This document shows, piece after piece, positions 8,264-16,911 of a stretch of DNA of 64,000 nucleotides. Below the pieces are notes generated by a model. The model had not been told where the DNA came from. It saw only the letters and a program-made list of their open reading frames with translations, and searched no databases. This stretch comes from Streptomyces sp. LBL (GTDB lineage Bacteria; Actinomycetota; Actinomycetes; Streptomycetales; Streptomycetaceae): NCBI RefSeq assembly GCF_029893585.1, contig NZ_JARXYX010000036.1, positions 46,404 through 110,403 of the forward strand, written 5' to 3'. Every line of letters begins with the position of its first letter. Within the stretch, counting starts at the first letter, position 1. A program made the position numbers and the translations under genes.

Positions 8264-9145
8264 TCACTGTCCCGGGCTCTCGTCCGGGTCGGCGCCACCG
8301 TCGGCACGGGGCTGGTTCCAGGACCACAGTTTGTCGGGGTTGAGCATGACCCAGACCTGGGCGACGCGGTCGTTCGCGACGTCGAGGCTGATGACGGCGG
8401 CGACCTGGCGGCCGTAGCGGGCGACGAGGCCGGTCCGGCCGTTGACGGAATGGGTGGCCAGGGTGGTACGCGGGCGGCGGGCCAGGAGCGTCAGCAGACT
8501 GCCGGCGACCGGTCGGCTGCCGTGGACCGGTCCGGTCAGAGCCCGTAGCTTGCCGCCACCGTCGAAGAACGCCGTGACGTCCGAGCACAGCAACGACGTG
8601 AGCAGCTCGCCGTCCTCGGTGACGCACGCCCGGCGCACGGCGCGGGCGACGGCGTCATGCTGCTGCGGTGTCGTGGAGCGGGTCCGCTGCAGCCCCAGCC
8701 ACTTCCTGGCCCGGTCGGCGAGCTCGGCGAGCTCCGGCTCCGACCGGCCCACGATGTCGGCGACCGTGCGGGGGGCCATCCCGAAGGCGCGGAACACGAA
8801 CGCCGCGCGCTCGTCCGTCGACAGCGACTCCAGCGCGTTCAGCACGACCCGGCCGGCCTCCGCCTCCGACGGCCGTGCAGCGTGCCCTTCTGCGTGGCCG
8901 ACCGCACCCCAGCCGGGCAGTGCGAGTCGGGACAGGCAGATCCCGCCCACCGTCTTCGCCAGCCAGGACCGCGGAACGGTGACCGGTCGGCGCGCCGCAT
9001 CGGACAGCCCGTACCACCGGTGATATGCCTCGTCGACGACGCTTTCCGCCGCACCCGGGTCGCCCAGCATCCAGCGGGCGACATCGAGCAGGAACCGACG
9101 CTCCTCCCACAGCTCGGCGATCGGCACCGCGTCGCCCTGGTCCAT
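8264..9145 (-). CDS. ECF41-type sigma factor with SnoaL-like C-terminal domain
   Basis: The start is ATG 9145 (MDQGDAVPI) with GGAGG eight bases upstream; the upstream extension of the frame is not coding-like. Residues 12-75 form a divergent region 2 and 100-150 a region 4 (LSTDERAAFVFRAFGMAPRT). Residues 160-285 are the SnoaL-like domain. Two motifs recorded for the ECF41 group are visible: DGGGK at 195-199 (usual form DGGGR) and NPDKL at 269-273. The protein acts in the cytoplasm with core RNA polymerase; the C-terminal domain in this group tunes activity without a separate anti-sigma factor. An ECF41-type promoter ends 64 bases upstream, implying autoregulation. Confidence 0.85.
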   Translation of the reverse strand: MDQGDAVPIAELWEERRFLLDVARWMLGDPGAAESVVDEAYHRWYGLSDAARRPVTVPRSWLAKTVGGICLSRLALPGWGAVGHAEGHAARPSEAEAGRVVLNALESLSTDERAAFVFRAFGMAPRTVADIVGRSEPELAELADRARKWLGLQRTRSTTPQQHDAVARAVRRACVTEDGELLTSLLCSDVTAFFDGGGKLRALTGPVHGSRPVAGSLLTLLARRPRTTLATHSVNGRTGLVARYGRQVAAVISLDVANDRVAQVWVMLNPDKLWSWNQPRADGGADPDESPGQ

Positions 9146-9208
9146 ACGGCATCCTCCCTCTCGCTCGCACGGCCCCGTACATGGCAGGGGCGTCGGCTTA
9201 CCCCTCAA

Positions 9209-9235
9209 GACCGGGAACTCCCGGATCTTGTGACA
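9209..9235 (-). promoter_or_regulatory. Putative ECF41-type promoter, autoregulatory
   Basis: Minus-strand TGTCACA (9235-9229), 16 bases, GGTC (9212-9209), facing the sigma gene at 9145. A second TGTCACA faces right at 9254-9260, but only GGCC lies at the right spacing. Confidence 0.75.
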
Positions 9236-9575
9236 CCGGCTCCTGCGGCCTCGTGTCACACATACGGCGGCTGCCGGGCCGTTTCGTTACCGAAGGTGCC
9301 GTTATGTGTCTACGCCGCGACCGAGGGTGACCAATGCCCAAGGATGCGGTATCTGCAACCAGCCCCTAAGCTTCACTCTGCCGCTGGTCAAGCAGGCCAT
9401 GGTTATTCGGGTGCCGACGGCGCGACAGCAACAAACAGCAACGCCGAACGCAGCCGGCCACCGACCGCACTCACCGACGCACCCGTCACCAGGGCACTGA
9501 CCGCCCACGAATACGGCCGCAGCGATCCGGAGACGTACGTACGAACGCCGGTCTATCCTGACCACGGAGGCTGCC

Positions 9576-12362
9576 ATGACGAGCCGCGGTCCACTTGTCG
9601 GACTCCTCGGGCGGCGAAACGAGTGCCGGGTCCTTGAGGACCTCTTGGCAGGCGTCAGGTCGGGGCGAAGTGGGGTCCTGGTCCTGCGCGGTGAGGCAGG
9701 GATCGGGAAGACCGAACTGTTGAACTACGTCTTCGAGCACGCCACCGGATGCCGCATTGTCAGGGCTGTCGGCATCCAGTCCGAGATGGAGCTCTCCTAT
9801 GCCGGCCTGCATCAGCTCTGCGCCCCCCTGCTGGACGGCATCAACAATCTTCCCGAGCCTCAACGCGACGCCCTCTGTACGGCGTTCGGGCTGCGTGGTG
9901 GTGATGCACCCGACCGGTTCCTCGTGGGCCTGGCCACCCTGAGCCTCCTCGCGGAAGCCGGCGGAAACCAACCGCTGGTCTGCCTCATCGACGACGCGCA
10001 GTGGCTGGATCGCGTGTCGGCGCAGACTTTGGAGTTCGTTGCACGTCGACTGCTCGCGGAGTCGGTCGTGCTCGTCTTCGCCGTCCGCGAGCCGACCGCC
10101 GGCGAGCCAGTTGCCGACCTGCCCGGCCTGCCCGATCTGCCCGATCTGCCCGTGACGGGCCTGACCGAGAGCGACTCCCGAACACTCCTCGACTCGGTCG
10201 TCACCGGTCCGCTCGACCACCGGGTACGCAGCCGCATCGTCGCCGAGACGCGCGGCAACCCGCTGGCCCTGCTCGAGCTGCCTCGCGGGTTGGCCCCGGT
10301 GGACCTGACCGACGGCTTCGTGCGTCCCGACGCACGGCCGTTGTCGAGCCAGATCGAGCAGGGCTTCCTCCGCCGCGTCCGGTCCCTCCCTGCCGAGACG
10401 CAACGCCTCTTGTTCACCGCCGCCGCCGAGCCGGTCGGCGACGTGACGCTGTTGAGGCGTGCGGCCGAGCGGCTCGGGATCGTCGTGGACACCGCTGTGG
10501 AGCACGCCGAGGCGTCAGGATTGATCACTTTCGGCACTTGGGTGCGCTTCCGGCACCCGCTGGTGCGCTCGGCGGCGTATCGCGCGGCGGGCCTGGACGG
10601 CCGTCGCGAGGTGCACGGAGCGTTGGCAGATGCGACCGATGCTCAGCTCGATCCCGATCGTCGGGCGTGGCATCTGGCGCGTGCGACGGCCGGACCTGAC
10701 GAGACGGTGGCTGCCGAGCTGGAGCGCTCGGCGGACCGGGCGCAGGCGCGTGGCGGAATCGCTGCGGCGGCAGCCTTTCTCGACCGAGCTGCCGAGCTGA
10801 CCCCGGACCCCGCACGCCGCGGAGCCAGGGCGTTGGCAGCGGCGCAGGCCAAGTATCAGGCCGGCGCGTTCGAAGCCGCGCGGGGATTGGCGGACGCGGC
10901 GGAGCTGGGCCCCCTCGACGAGTTCGGAGCTGCCCAGTCGACATTGCTGCGCGGTCAGATCATGTCTGCGTCGAAGAGCGCCAGCGCAGGTCTGCCGCTG
11001 CTGCTCGACGCGGCCAAGCGGCTCGAACCGCTTGACGCAAGGCGCGCCCGTGAAACCTACCGCGACGCGATCTACGCGGCTCTCACCGCCGGCCGGCTCC
11101 CGAAGGGCGGCGTCCTCGCAGTGGCGAAGGCCGTACTGAGCGCACCGAGGCCCGCTGAGCCGACACGCGACGATCTACTTCTGACGGGCCTTGCACGGGT
11201 GGCCACGGAGGGCTACGCCGCGGGCACGCCGATGCTGCTCGAGGCGCTGGCCGCATTCCGCACCGACAAGGTCCCGACGGCAGAAGGTCTCGGCTGGCTC
11301 CCGCTCGCATGCCGTTTGGCCCACAGCACGTGGGACTTCGAGAGCTGGTCCGTGCTCTCAGCGGGGTTGGTCGACCTGGCACGCGAGACGGGAGCTCTGT
11401 CCGTGCTGCCGTCGGCTCTCCTGCTGCGCCTGTCGAATCGGGTCTTCGCAGGCAACCTCGCCGACGCCGACTCCCTTGTCGTGGAGGCGACCGCGATCGG
11501 CGAGGCGACCGGCAGCAGATTCTTCGCGCACTACGGGGCGCTGGTCGTCGAGCCATGGAAGGGCCGGGAGTCGGAGACCCAGCACGCGATCGAGGCAATC
11601 ACCCAAGACCTCCTCCTGCGAGGGGAGGGCAAGGTGGTGACCGCGACGCAGTGGGCGGCGGCGGTGCTCTACAACGGCCTCGGCCGATACCAGGAGGCCT
11701 ATGCGGCCGCCAAGCGCGGTTGTGAGAACCCACAGGAACTCGGCCTGTACCTCCAGTCGATGGTTGAGCTCATCGAGGCATCAGCACGACTCGGAAGACC
11801 GGAACACGCAACCGAGACGGTCCAGACCATCCATGACATGGCGCAGGCCAGCGGCACCGACTGGGCTCTTGGCACCTCGGCCAGGGTCCGTGCGCTCGTG
11901 AGCGACGGGCAGGCCGCCGACGCTTTGTACCGCGAGGCGATCGAGCGGCTCGGCAACACCGAGGTCCGGACGGAGCTCGCACGCGTCCAGCTTCTCTACG
12001 GTGAGTGGCTTCGCCGCGAGAACCGCCGCGCAGACGCCCGTGCTCACCTGGCAGCCGCCCACGAAATGCTGAGCCGGATCGGGGCCGAGGCATTCGCGGA
12101 GCGTGCGCGACGCGAGCTGCAGGCCACGGGAGCGAAGGTTCGTAAACGCACCGCCACGACGCATGATGCCCTCACTCCGCAGGAGGCGCAGATCGCGCGT
12201 CTCGCCGGCGACGGGCTCACGAACCCCGAGATCGGCGCCCAGTTGTTCATCAGTCCCCACACCGTCGAATGGCACCTCCGCAAGGTGTTCTCGAAGCTCG
12301 GCATTTCCTCCCGCAAGGAAATCCGCACCATACAGCTCGAAGGCGAAGCGACGTCGGCCTAA
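9576..12362 (+). CDS. LAL-type LuxR-family transcriptional regulator
   Basis: ATG 9576 is preceded by GGAGG. The 928-residue length is normal for the LAL family. Residues 8-200 form a P-loop ATPase: LLGRRNECRVLEDLL, Walker A GEAGIGKT at 39-46, and Walker B LVCLIDDAQWLD near 137-148. A long helical repeat region of TPR type follows (about 400-850). The C-terminus is a LuxR HTH at about 866-920 (LTPQEAQIARLAGDG through VEWHLRKVFSKLGISSRKE). It is a cytoplasmic, nucleotide-binding activator; the target is unknown. A short Leu/Pro repeat near residue 185 (LPGLPDLPDLP) reflects a 9-bp DNA repeat. It is the only intact member among several LAL remnants in the window. Confidence 0.9.
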   Translation: MTSRGPLVGLLGRRNECRVLEDLLAGVRSGRSGVLVLRGEAGIGKTELLNYVFEHATGCRIVRAVGIQSEMELSYAGLHQLCAPLLDGINNLPEPQRDALCTAFGLRGGDAPDRFLVGLATLSLLAEAGGNQPLVCLIDDAQWLDRVSAQTLEFVARRLLAESVVLVFAVREPTAGEPVADLPGLPDLPDLPVTGLTESDSRTLLDSVVTGPLDHRVRSRIVAETRGNPLALLELPRGLAPVDLTDGFVRPDARPLSSQIEQGFLRRVRSLPAETQRLLFTAAAEPVGDVTLLRRAAERLGIVVDTAVEHAEASGLITFGTWVRFRHPLVRSAAYRAAGLDGRREVHGALADATDAQLDPDRRAWHLARATAGPDETVAAELERSADRAQARGGIAAAAAFLDRAAELTPDPARRGARALAAAQAKYQAGAFEAARGLADAAELGPLDEFGAAQSTLLRGQIMSASKSASAGLPLLLDAAKRLEPLDARRARETYRDAIYAALTAGRLPKGGVLAVAKAVLSAPRPAEPTRDDLLLTGLARVATEGYAAGTPMLLEALAAFRTDKVPTAEGLGWLPLACRLAHSTWDFESWSVLSAGLVDLARETGALSVLPSALLLRLSNRVFAGNLADADSLVVEATAIGEATGSRFFAHYGALVVEPWKGRESETQHAIEAITQDLLLRGEGKVVTATQWAAAVLYNGLGRYQEAYAAAKRGCENPQELGLYLQSMVELIEASARLGRPEHATETVQTIHDMAQASGTDWALGTSARVRALVSDGQAADALYREAIERLGNTEVRTELARVQLLYGEWLRRENRRADARAHLAAAHEMLSRIGAEAFAERARRELQATGAKVRKRTATTHDALTPQEAQIARLAGDGLTNPEIGAQLFISPHTVEWHLRKVFSKLGISSRKEIRTIQLEGEATSA

Positions 12363-12452
12363 ATGCTCACCGACTCGCCTTTCCCCGAGGACACGCCGGC
12401 GCCCGGGGCGATCCCTCCTTCACCGGATTCGCTCACGTTCTCCCTCAGGAAG

Positions 12453-12623
12453 TCATGCGGGCGAGAGCCGGTACAGAGCGGCCGAGACGGCTGTCATGCG
12501 TCGGTCGACGTCCACCAGTTCCTGCCGCAGTGCGGTGACGCGAGTCTGCAGTTCGGCCGCTTCTGCGGTCAACACCACGACGGCGACCGCGATATCGGTG
12601 CATCCTTCATGGGTTTTGGCCAT
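12453..12623 (-). CDS. Small coiled-coil protein
   Basis: The start is ATG 12623 with an excellent AAGGAG site, giving 56 residues (MAKTHEGCTDIAVAVVV onward). Residues 17-50 form a continuous heptad helix (TAEAAELQTRVTALRQELVD). A longer frame to 12671 lacks a ribosome site. It is convergent with the LAL regulator gene. No known family was recognised. Confidence 0.6.
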   Translation of the reverse strand: MAKTHEGCTDIAVAVVVLTAEAAELQTRVTALRQELVDVDRRMTAVSAALYRLSPA

Positions 12624-12762
12624 GGTGCTCCTTGTGCTGTCGCCGCGTTCCCATGGGACGACCGAAGACACATGTCGGTCGCCTTGCGGCGGAATCCGGT
12701 GAGCCGTTCCCTAAAATGCCCGGGTGGCCCGTCCCGGAGTAAAGGGCCACCCGAAACGATGT

Positions 12763-13509
12763 CTACTTCTGCTGTGCGAGCCAGTCGGCGAACCTCGTGC
12801 CGGCGATGTGTGCGTCGCTACCCGGCAGAAGCGTGGTCTCCTGCAACTCGGCGCCCCAGTACGTCGCCTGCGGGTCGGTGACGATCTTGCGGGGGTCGTT
12901 CTGGGCGGTGAGTCCCATGCGGATGAACTCCTCGAGCTGGAACGCTTCGGGACCGGCGACCTCGACCACGCCACCCACCGGGTCCCCGACCGCGGTGCGG
13001 CCGACGGCCGCGGCCACGTCGTCGGAGACGATGGGCTGGATCTTGGCGTCGGGCAGATGCACGGTGTCACCCTCGGTCACCCCGTCGGCGAGTCCCTTCG
13101 CGAACTCGAAGAACTGGGTGGCGTGCACGATGGAGTAGGGGTTGCCGGACGCCCTGATCAGGTCTTCCTGGGCCTGCTTGGCGCGGAAGTACCCGCTCCC
13201 CTGGAGGCGCTCGGTGCCGACCACGGACAGTGCCACGTGATGCGCCACGCCCGCCTCGGTCTCCGCCTTCAGCAGATTGGTCGTCGATGTGTGGAAGAAG
13301 TCCATGACGGCCTCGTCCTCGAACGAGGGCGAGTTCGACACGTCGACCACCACCGACGCACCTTGCAGAACCTCGGCCAGCCCCTCGCCCGTCAGTGTGT
13401 TGACGCCGGTGCTGGGCGCCGCCGCGACCGCCTCGTGCCCGTACTCGCCGAGCCTGGCGACCACCTTCGAGCCGATGAGCCCGGTTCCACCGATCACTAC
13501 GACCTTCAT
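12763..13509 (-). CDS. NmrA-like atypical SDR, NAD(P)-binding oxidoreductase/epimerase
   Basis: ATG 13509 is preceded by AAAGGA. The 248-residue protein starts with MKVVVIGGTGLIGSKVVARL (Rossmann GGTGLIGS at 7-14). It continues with VVVDVSNSPSFED, HHVALSVVGTERL and YFRAKQAQEDLI, the pattern of NmrA-like atypical SDRs. The Y-x-x-x-K pair is represented by YFRAK. An ECF41-type promoter sits 44 bases upstream, and SDR/epimerase genes are among the standard ECF41 partners. Its C-terminus (LLPGSDAHIAGTRFADWL) matches a remnant at 17905-18060. The substrate is unknown. Confidence 0.85.
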   Translation of the reverse strand: MKVVVIGGTGLIGSKVVARLGEYGHEAVAAAPSTGVNTLTGEGLAEVLQGASVVVDVSNSPSFEDEAVMDFFHTSTTNLLKAETEAGVAHHVALSVVGTERLQGSGYFRAKQAQEDLIRASGNPYSIVHATQFFEFAKGLADGVTEGDTVHLPDAKIQPIVSDDVAAAVGRTAVGDPVGGVVEVAGPEAFQLEEFIRMGLTAQNDPRKIVTDPQATYWGAELQETTLLPGSDAHIAGTRFADWLAQQK

Positions 13510-13552
13510 AACGGAATTCCTTTCGGGTTTCCCTGATGCCTGTACCAGTAGA

Positions 13553-13579
13553 GACCGGGCACGGGCTCTGTTTGTGACA
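13553..13579 (-). promoter_or_regulatory. Putative ECF41-type promoter upstream of NmrA-like SDR
   Basis: Minus-strand TGTCACA (13579-13573), 16 bases, GGTC (13556-13553), ending 44 bases before the start codon. It borders the end of the upstream flavoprotein gene. Confidence 0.78.
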
Positions 13580-13583
13580 ACCC

Positions 13584-15314
13584 CTACTCAACGAGTTTGC
13601 CCGCGGTCGAGACTTCCGCCATCAGCGAGGCAATCTCGTCGGGAACGGCCGGAATGCTCTCGCGGGTGACGCCCGTCGTCGGGGACCACACGAGATTCAC
13701 CTGCAGAGCGGAATCCAGGCCGGGGTGGTCACTGCGGTTGTGGCAGCCGCGCGTCTCGCGACGCTCGAGGGCCGATTCGAGGGTGGCCCGGGCCGCGAGC
13801 GCGGCTGACTTGAGATCGAAGGCGTGCGCAAGGTCCTGATAGCCCGCGATGTCCGGGTGGATACCGACGGCCTCCATGCGCTTCTCGATCACCGCGAGTT
13901 CCGCCAGTCCGGCGCGCAGGCCGTCCTCGTCGCGTACGACGCCCGCGTGCTCGGTCATGGTGTCGCGGATGGCGCGTTGCAGGGCACGGACGTTCTCGGC
14001 CCCGTCGGCGGCGAGGAGTTCATCGATCTCCGCGCGGGCCTGCGCGATGGCCGACGCCGACCGCGGCTGCGCCTTGAGGGACTGCGCATACGCGGCGGCC
14101 GCCTGGCCGGTGAGGCGGCCGAACACCAACAGTTCGATGAGGCTGTTGCCGCCGAGGCGGTTGGCGCCGTGCAGCCCGCTCGACGCCTCGCCGATGGCGT
14201 ACAGGCCACGGACGTCGGTGCTGTGGTCCTCCGGGCGCACCCACACCCCGCCCATCGAGTAGTGCGCGGTGGGCGCGATCTCGATCGGATCGCGGGTGAT
14301 GTCCAGCATCTGCAGGTCCAGCAGGGTCTGGTAGACGCGGGGCAGGCGCGTCATGATCGTCTTCCGGGGCAGGTGGGAGACGTCGAGCCACACGCCGCCC
14401 TTCGGGGTTCCGCGCCCTTCCCTGATCTCCGTGTACGCGGCCAGGGCCACGCGGTCGCGGGTGGACAGCTCCATGCGCTCGGGGTCGTAGCGGGCCATGA
14501 AGCGTTCCCCGAGCGCGTTGCGCAAGATGCCGCCCTCGCCGCGGGCGGCCTCGCTGACCAGGGTGCCGGCGGCGTTCTCCGGTTCGATGATGCCGGACGG
14601 GTGGAACTGCACCAGCTCGGCGTCGCGCAGTCTGGCCCCGGCCTCCACGGCCAGGCGGAAGGAGTCCCCCGTGTTCTCGTCGCGCCGCGAGGAGGTACGC
14701 CGCCAGATGCGCGTGTGGCCACCCGCGGCGAGAATGACCGCGTCGGCGTGGATCAGGTAGCGCCGTCCGCTCGTGAGGTCGAAGCCGTACGCACCGAACA
14801 CGGCGCCCTCGTGCACCAGCAGCCGGGTGATGTACACGCCTTCCAGCACAGGGATGTCCAGTTGCTCCGCGCGCCGGATGAGGGTGCGCTGGATCTCCAA
14901 GCCGGTGTAGTCGCCGGCGAAAGCGGTCCTGCGGAACTTGTGCGCGCCGAAGAAGCGCTGGGAGATCCGGCCGTCCTCCTCCCTGGCGAAGGCCATGCCA
15001 TAGCGCTCCAGATCCTCGATGCCCCGGGCGGCACCCTGGGCGACGGTCTCCACGGTGCGGGGATCGGCGAGGAGGTAGCTCTCCTTGAGGGTGTCGGCGG
15101 CGTGCTGCTGCCAGCTGTCCTCGGGGTCCATGGTGGCCAGAGCCGCGTTGATGCCGCCGGCCGCCAGTACCGTATGGGCGTCCTCCTTGGAGCGTTTACC
15201 GACGGCGAGGACGTCGATGCCGGCCTCGGCCAGTTCGATCGCCGCTCGCAGGCCGGCACCTCCGGTGCCGATCACCAGCACCATGGTGGAAAGACGTTGT
15301 TCGGTGACAGCCAC
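13584..15314 (-). CDS. Succinate dehydrogenase/fumarate reductase-type flavoprotein, stand-alone
   Basis: The start is GTG 15314 with GGAG six bases upstream; 576 residues. The FAD Rossmann stretch is VLVIGTGGAGLRAAIELAEA. Then come LAAGGINAAL, HKFRRTAFAGDYTG (the family His region), VQFHPSGI, ARGEGGILRN, HYSMGGVWV and GLYAIGEASSGLHGANRLGG, all hallmarks of SdhA/FrdA/L-aspartate oxidase proteins. It should bind FAD and oxidise or reduce a dicarboxylate. No iron-sulfur (SdhB) or membrane (SdhC/D) subunit gene is adjacent, unlike a normal complex II operon. An ECF41-type promoter lies 36 bases upstream. L-aspartate oxidase is an alternative, but no nadA/nadC neighbours are present. Confidence 0.85.
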   Translation of the reverse strand: MAVTEQRLSTMVLVIGTGGAGLRAAIELAEAGIDVLAVGKRSKEDAHTVLAAGGINAALATMDPEDSWQQHAADTLKESYLLADPRTVETVAQGAARGIEDLERYGMAFAREEDGRISQRFFGAHKFRRTAFAGDYTGLEIQRTLIRRAEQLDIPVLEGVYITRLLVHEGAVFGAYGFDLTSGRRYLIHADAVILAAGGHTRIWRRTSSRRDENTGDSFRLAVEAGARLRDAELVQFHPSGIIEPENAAGTLVSEAARGEGGILRNALGERFMARYDPERMELSTRDRVALAAYTEIREGRGTPKGGVWLDVSHLPRKTIMTRLPRVYQTLLDLQMLDITRDPIEIAPTAHYSMGGVWVRPEDHSTDVRGLYAIGEASSGLHGANRLGGNSLIELLVFGRLTGQAAAAYAQSLKAQPRSASAIAQARAEIDELLAADGAENVRALQRAIRDTMTEHAGVVRDEDGLRAGLAELAVIEKRMEAVGIHPDIAGYQDLAHAFDLKSAALAARATLESALERRETRGCHNRSDHPGLDSALQVNLVWSPTTGVTRESIPAVPDEIASLMAEVSTAGKLVE

Positions 15315-15338
15315 GGTCCACTCCGATCGCTGGGGTCG

Positions 15339-16496
15339 TCACCCAGTACGACCGGACAGCCCCGCGATCTGTGACGCCTCGGGGCCGTCTTGGCCCCACG
15401 GCCTTTCGTTTGGATCAGGCCGGGCGGCTGGATCGGCTCGGTCACCGCGTGACTCCCGTGGTGCTGCGACGTGCCGGACCGACTGTGCTGCGAGCCATGG
15501 TGAGCGTCCCTTTGGGCGTCCCGGATACCGGACGACTGGATGACCGACGAGTACCCGCTCTGGTGACGCGCACGGCGGCGTTCGGGAGGAGAACGTGGTG
15601 CCACCGTCCAGGGACGCCACGTAGGGTGCCAGTTTTTCCGGATTCATGACCCACATGGCCCGCTCGATGCCGCGTTCCGAGATGTCCAGGGTCAGCAGAA
15701 CCACGGCCGTCCCGCCGGCCGACACGAGGGCGGCCGGCCCGCCGTTGGCCTCGACCCAGTGGATCTCCTTCTGCGGCCAGAAGCGCGGGGCGAAGGCGGC
15801 AAGGTACCTGGAGACGTGCACCAAACCGACGACCGGAAACTTGGATGCCCCGCGCAGCCCGTTCCCGTCGGTGTAGCTGACCACGTCGTCGGCGAGGATG
15901 CCTTCGAGCACGGCCAGATCGCCGGTCTGTGCCGCGGTGAGGAAGACCTCCATCAGCCGTCGGTGCTCGGTGGCCTCGACGGGCTTGCGGCGCTCCGACG
16001 AGATGTGCTTGCGCGCGCGGCTGACCAGCTGGCGCGTATTGGTTTCGCTGGTCTCCAGCATGTCCGCGATCTGCTGGTAGGGGTAGTCGAAGGCCTCCCG
16101 CAGAACATAGGCGGCCCTTTCCACGGGGTTGAGCCGCTCCAGCAGGAAGAGCACCGCCGTGTCGAGCGCCTCGGCCCGCTCGGCGCCCAACTGCGGATCC
16201 GCGCGCGTGTCGACCGGCTCCGGCAGCCAGGGGCCGATGTACGACTCGCGCCGCACCCTGGCGGACTGGGCGACATTGAGCGCCAGACGGGCGGTGACAG
16301 TGGCGAGGAACGCCTTCGGCTCGCGGACGACGTCACGGTCGGCGCCCTGCCACCGCAGCCACGCCTCCTGCAGTACGTCCTCGGCCTCCGTGGTGCTGGC
16401 GAGGACTCGGTAGGCGATGCCGAAGAGATGGGGACGCGCCGCCATGAACACGTTCGTCGCCTCGTCGAGGGAGTCCGTGTCGTCCCCGATACTCAT
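15339..16496 (-). CDS. ECF41/SigJ-like sigma factor with unusual C-terminal tail
   Basis: The start is ATG 16496 (MSIGDDTDSLDEATNVF), with AAGGCGG upstream. Region 2 is at 15-80 (EAEDVLQEAWLRWQ), the linker SYIGPWLPEPVD at about 85-96, and region 4 at about 110-165 (ERAAYVLREAFDYPYQQIAD). The SnoaL-like domain spans about 178-290 with DGNG at 210-213 and NPEKL at 285-289, both variants of ECF41 motifs. Relatives end shortly after NPDKL. Here about 95 further Arg/Pro-rich residues follow and overlap the next gene's promoter, suggesting loss of the normal stop by frameshift. No TGTCACA site was found upstream. Confidence 0.82.
   Translation of the reverse strand: MSIGDDTDSLDEATNVFMAARPHLFGIAYRVLASTTEAEDVLQEAWLRWQGADRDVVREPKAFLATVTARLALNVAQSARVRRESYIGPWLPEPVDTRADPQLGAERAEALDTAVLFLLERLNPVERAAYVLREAFDYPYQQIADMLETSETNTRQLVSRARKHISSERRKPVEATEHRRLMEVFLTAAQTGDLAVLEGILADDVVSYTDGNGLRGASKFPVVGLVHVSRYLAAFAPRFWPQKEIHWVEANGGPAALVSAGGTAVVLLTLDISERGIERAMWVMNPEKLAPYVASLDGGTTFSSRTPPCASPERVLVGHPVVRYPGRPKGRSPWLAAQSVRHVAAPRESRGDRADPAARPDPNERPWGQDGPEASQIAGLSGRTG
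15350..15376 (-). promoter_or_regulatory. Putative ECF41-type promoter upstream of flavoprotein gene
   Basis: Minus-strand CGTCACA (15376-15370; one base off the other sites), 16 bases, GGTC (15353-15350), ending 36 bases before GTG 15314. It lies within the 3' tail of the preceding sigma gene. Confidence 0.7.
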
Positions 16497-16639
16497 GCGT
16501 GCCGCCTTCAGTTCCGACCCCGTTCTCGCAAGCGCTTGCCCTGGTACGGCGGGCGGGGCACCACCTGGCAGAACCTGTCGTGGCCGTACGAGGCGCACAG
16601 CCAGGGCGGAAGGATCCGGCCGTTTCGGGCAGCGCGATG

Positions 16640-16905
16640 AAACCGTTCTTCTCCAGTTCCGCAATCATCATCGCACGGGAGGCCGGCCACAGCCGGACCG
16701 TCTCGTCGTGCCGACGCAGCACGTGCCCGTCATCGCGCACCCGGTATGCGAACCGTGCGGGACCGGGCCGGCTCCCCCGCGTGCACGGGAACCCGCGATT
16801 CCAGCAGACCCAGCAGACCCAGCAGACCCAGCAGACCCAGCAGCGTGACACACCCGGTGCCCGCACCGACGTCCAGCACACCGACCCGGGCCATGCCGAC
16901 ATCGT
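16640..16905 (-). pseudogene. Remnant of a SAM-dependent methyltransferase
   Basis: In one leftward frame MARVGVLDVGAGTGCVTLLG gives a methyltransferase motif I (LDVGAGTG). A 9-bp repeat encoding LLG units and a stop follow. In a neighbouring frame YRVRDDGHVLRRHDETVRLW then PASRAMMIAELEKNGF resembles the C-terminal third of class I methyltransferases. The middle is missing and the frame changes, so it cannot be functional. The assignment rests on two short motifs. Confidence 0.45.
16802..16837. repeat. 9-bp tandem repeat, four copies
   Basis: CAGCAGACC is repeated four times, followed by a partial unit, inside the methyltransferase remnant. Confidence 0.85.
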
Positions 16906-16911
16906 CACGTG

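Noticed and set aside
9254..9280. Rightward TGTCACA upstream of the LAL regulator at 9576
   Set aside because: The base set at the right spacing is GGCC, not GGTC, and it lies about 300 bases from the gene; not counted in the regulon.
13824..15374. Rightward frame of 516 codons opposite the flavoprotein gene
   Set aside because: Shadow frame; the flavoprotein on the minus strand carries all expected motifs.
16844..16850. TGTCACG on the minus strand upstream of the 15339 sigma gene
   Set aside because: GGTC lies at 15 bases rather than 16 and is supplied by the repeat array; likely coincidence, and about 350 bases from the start.
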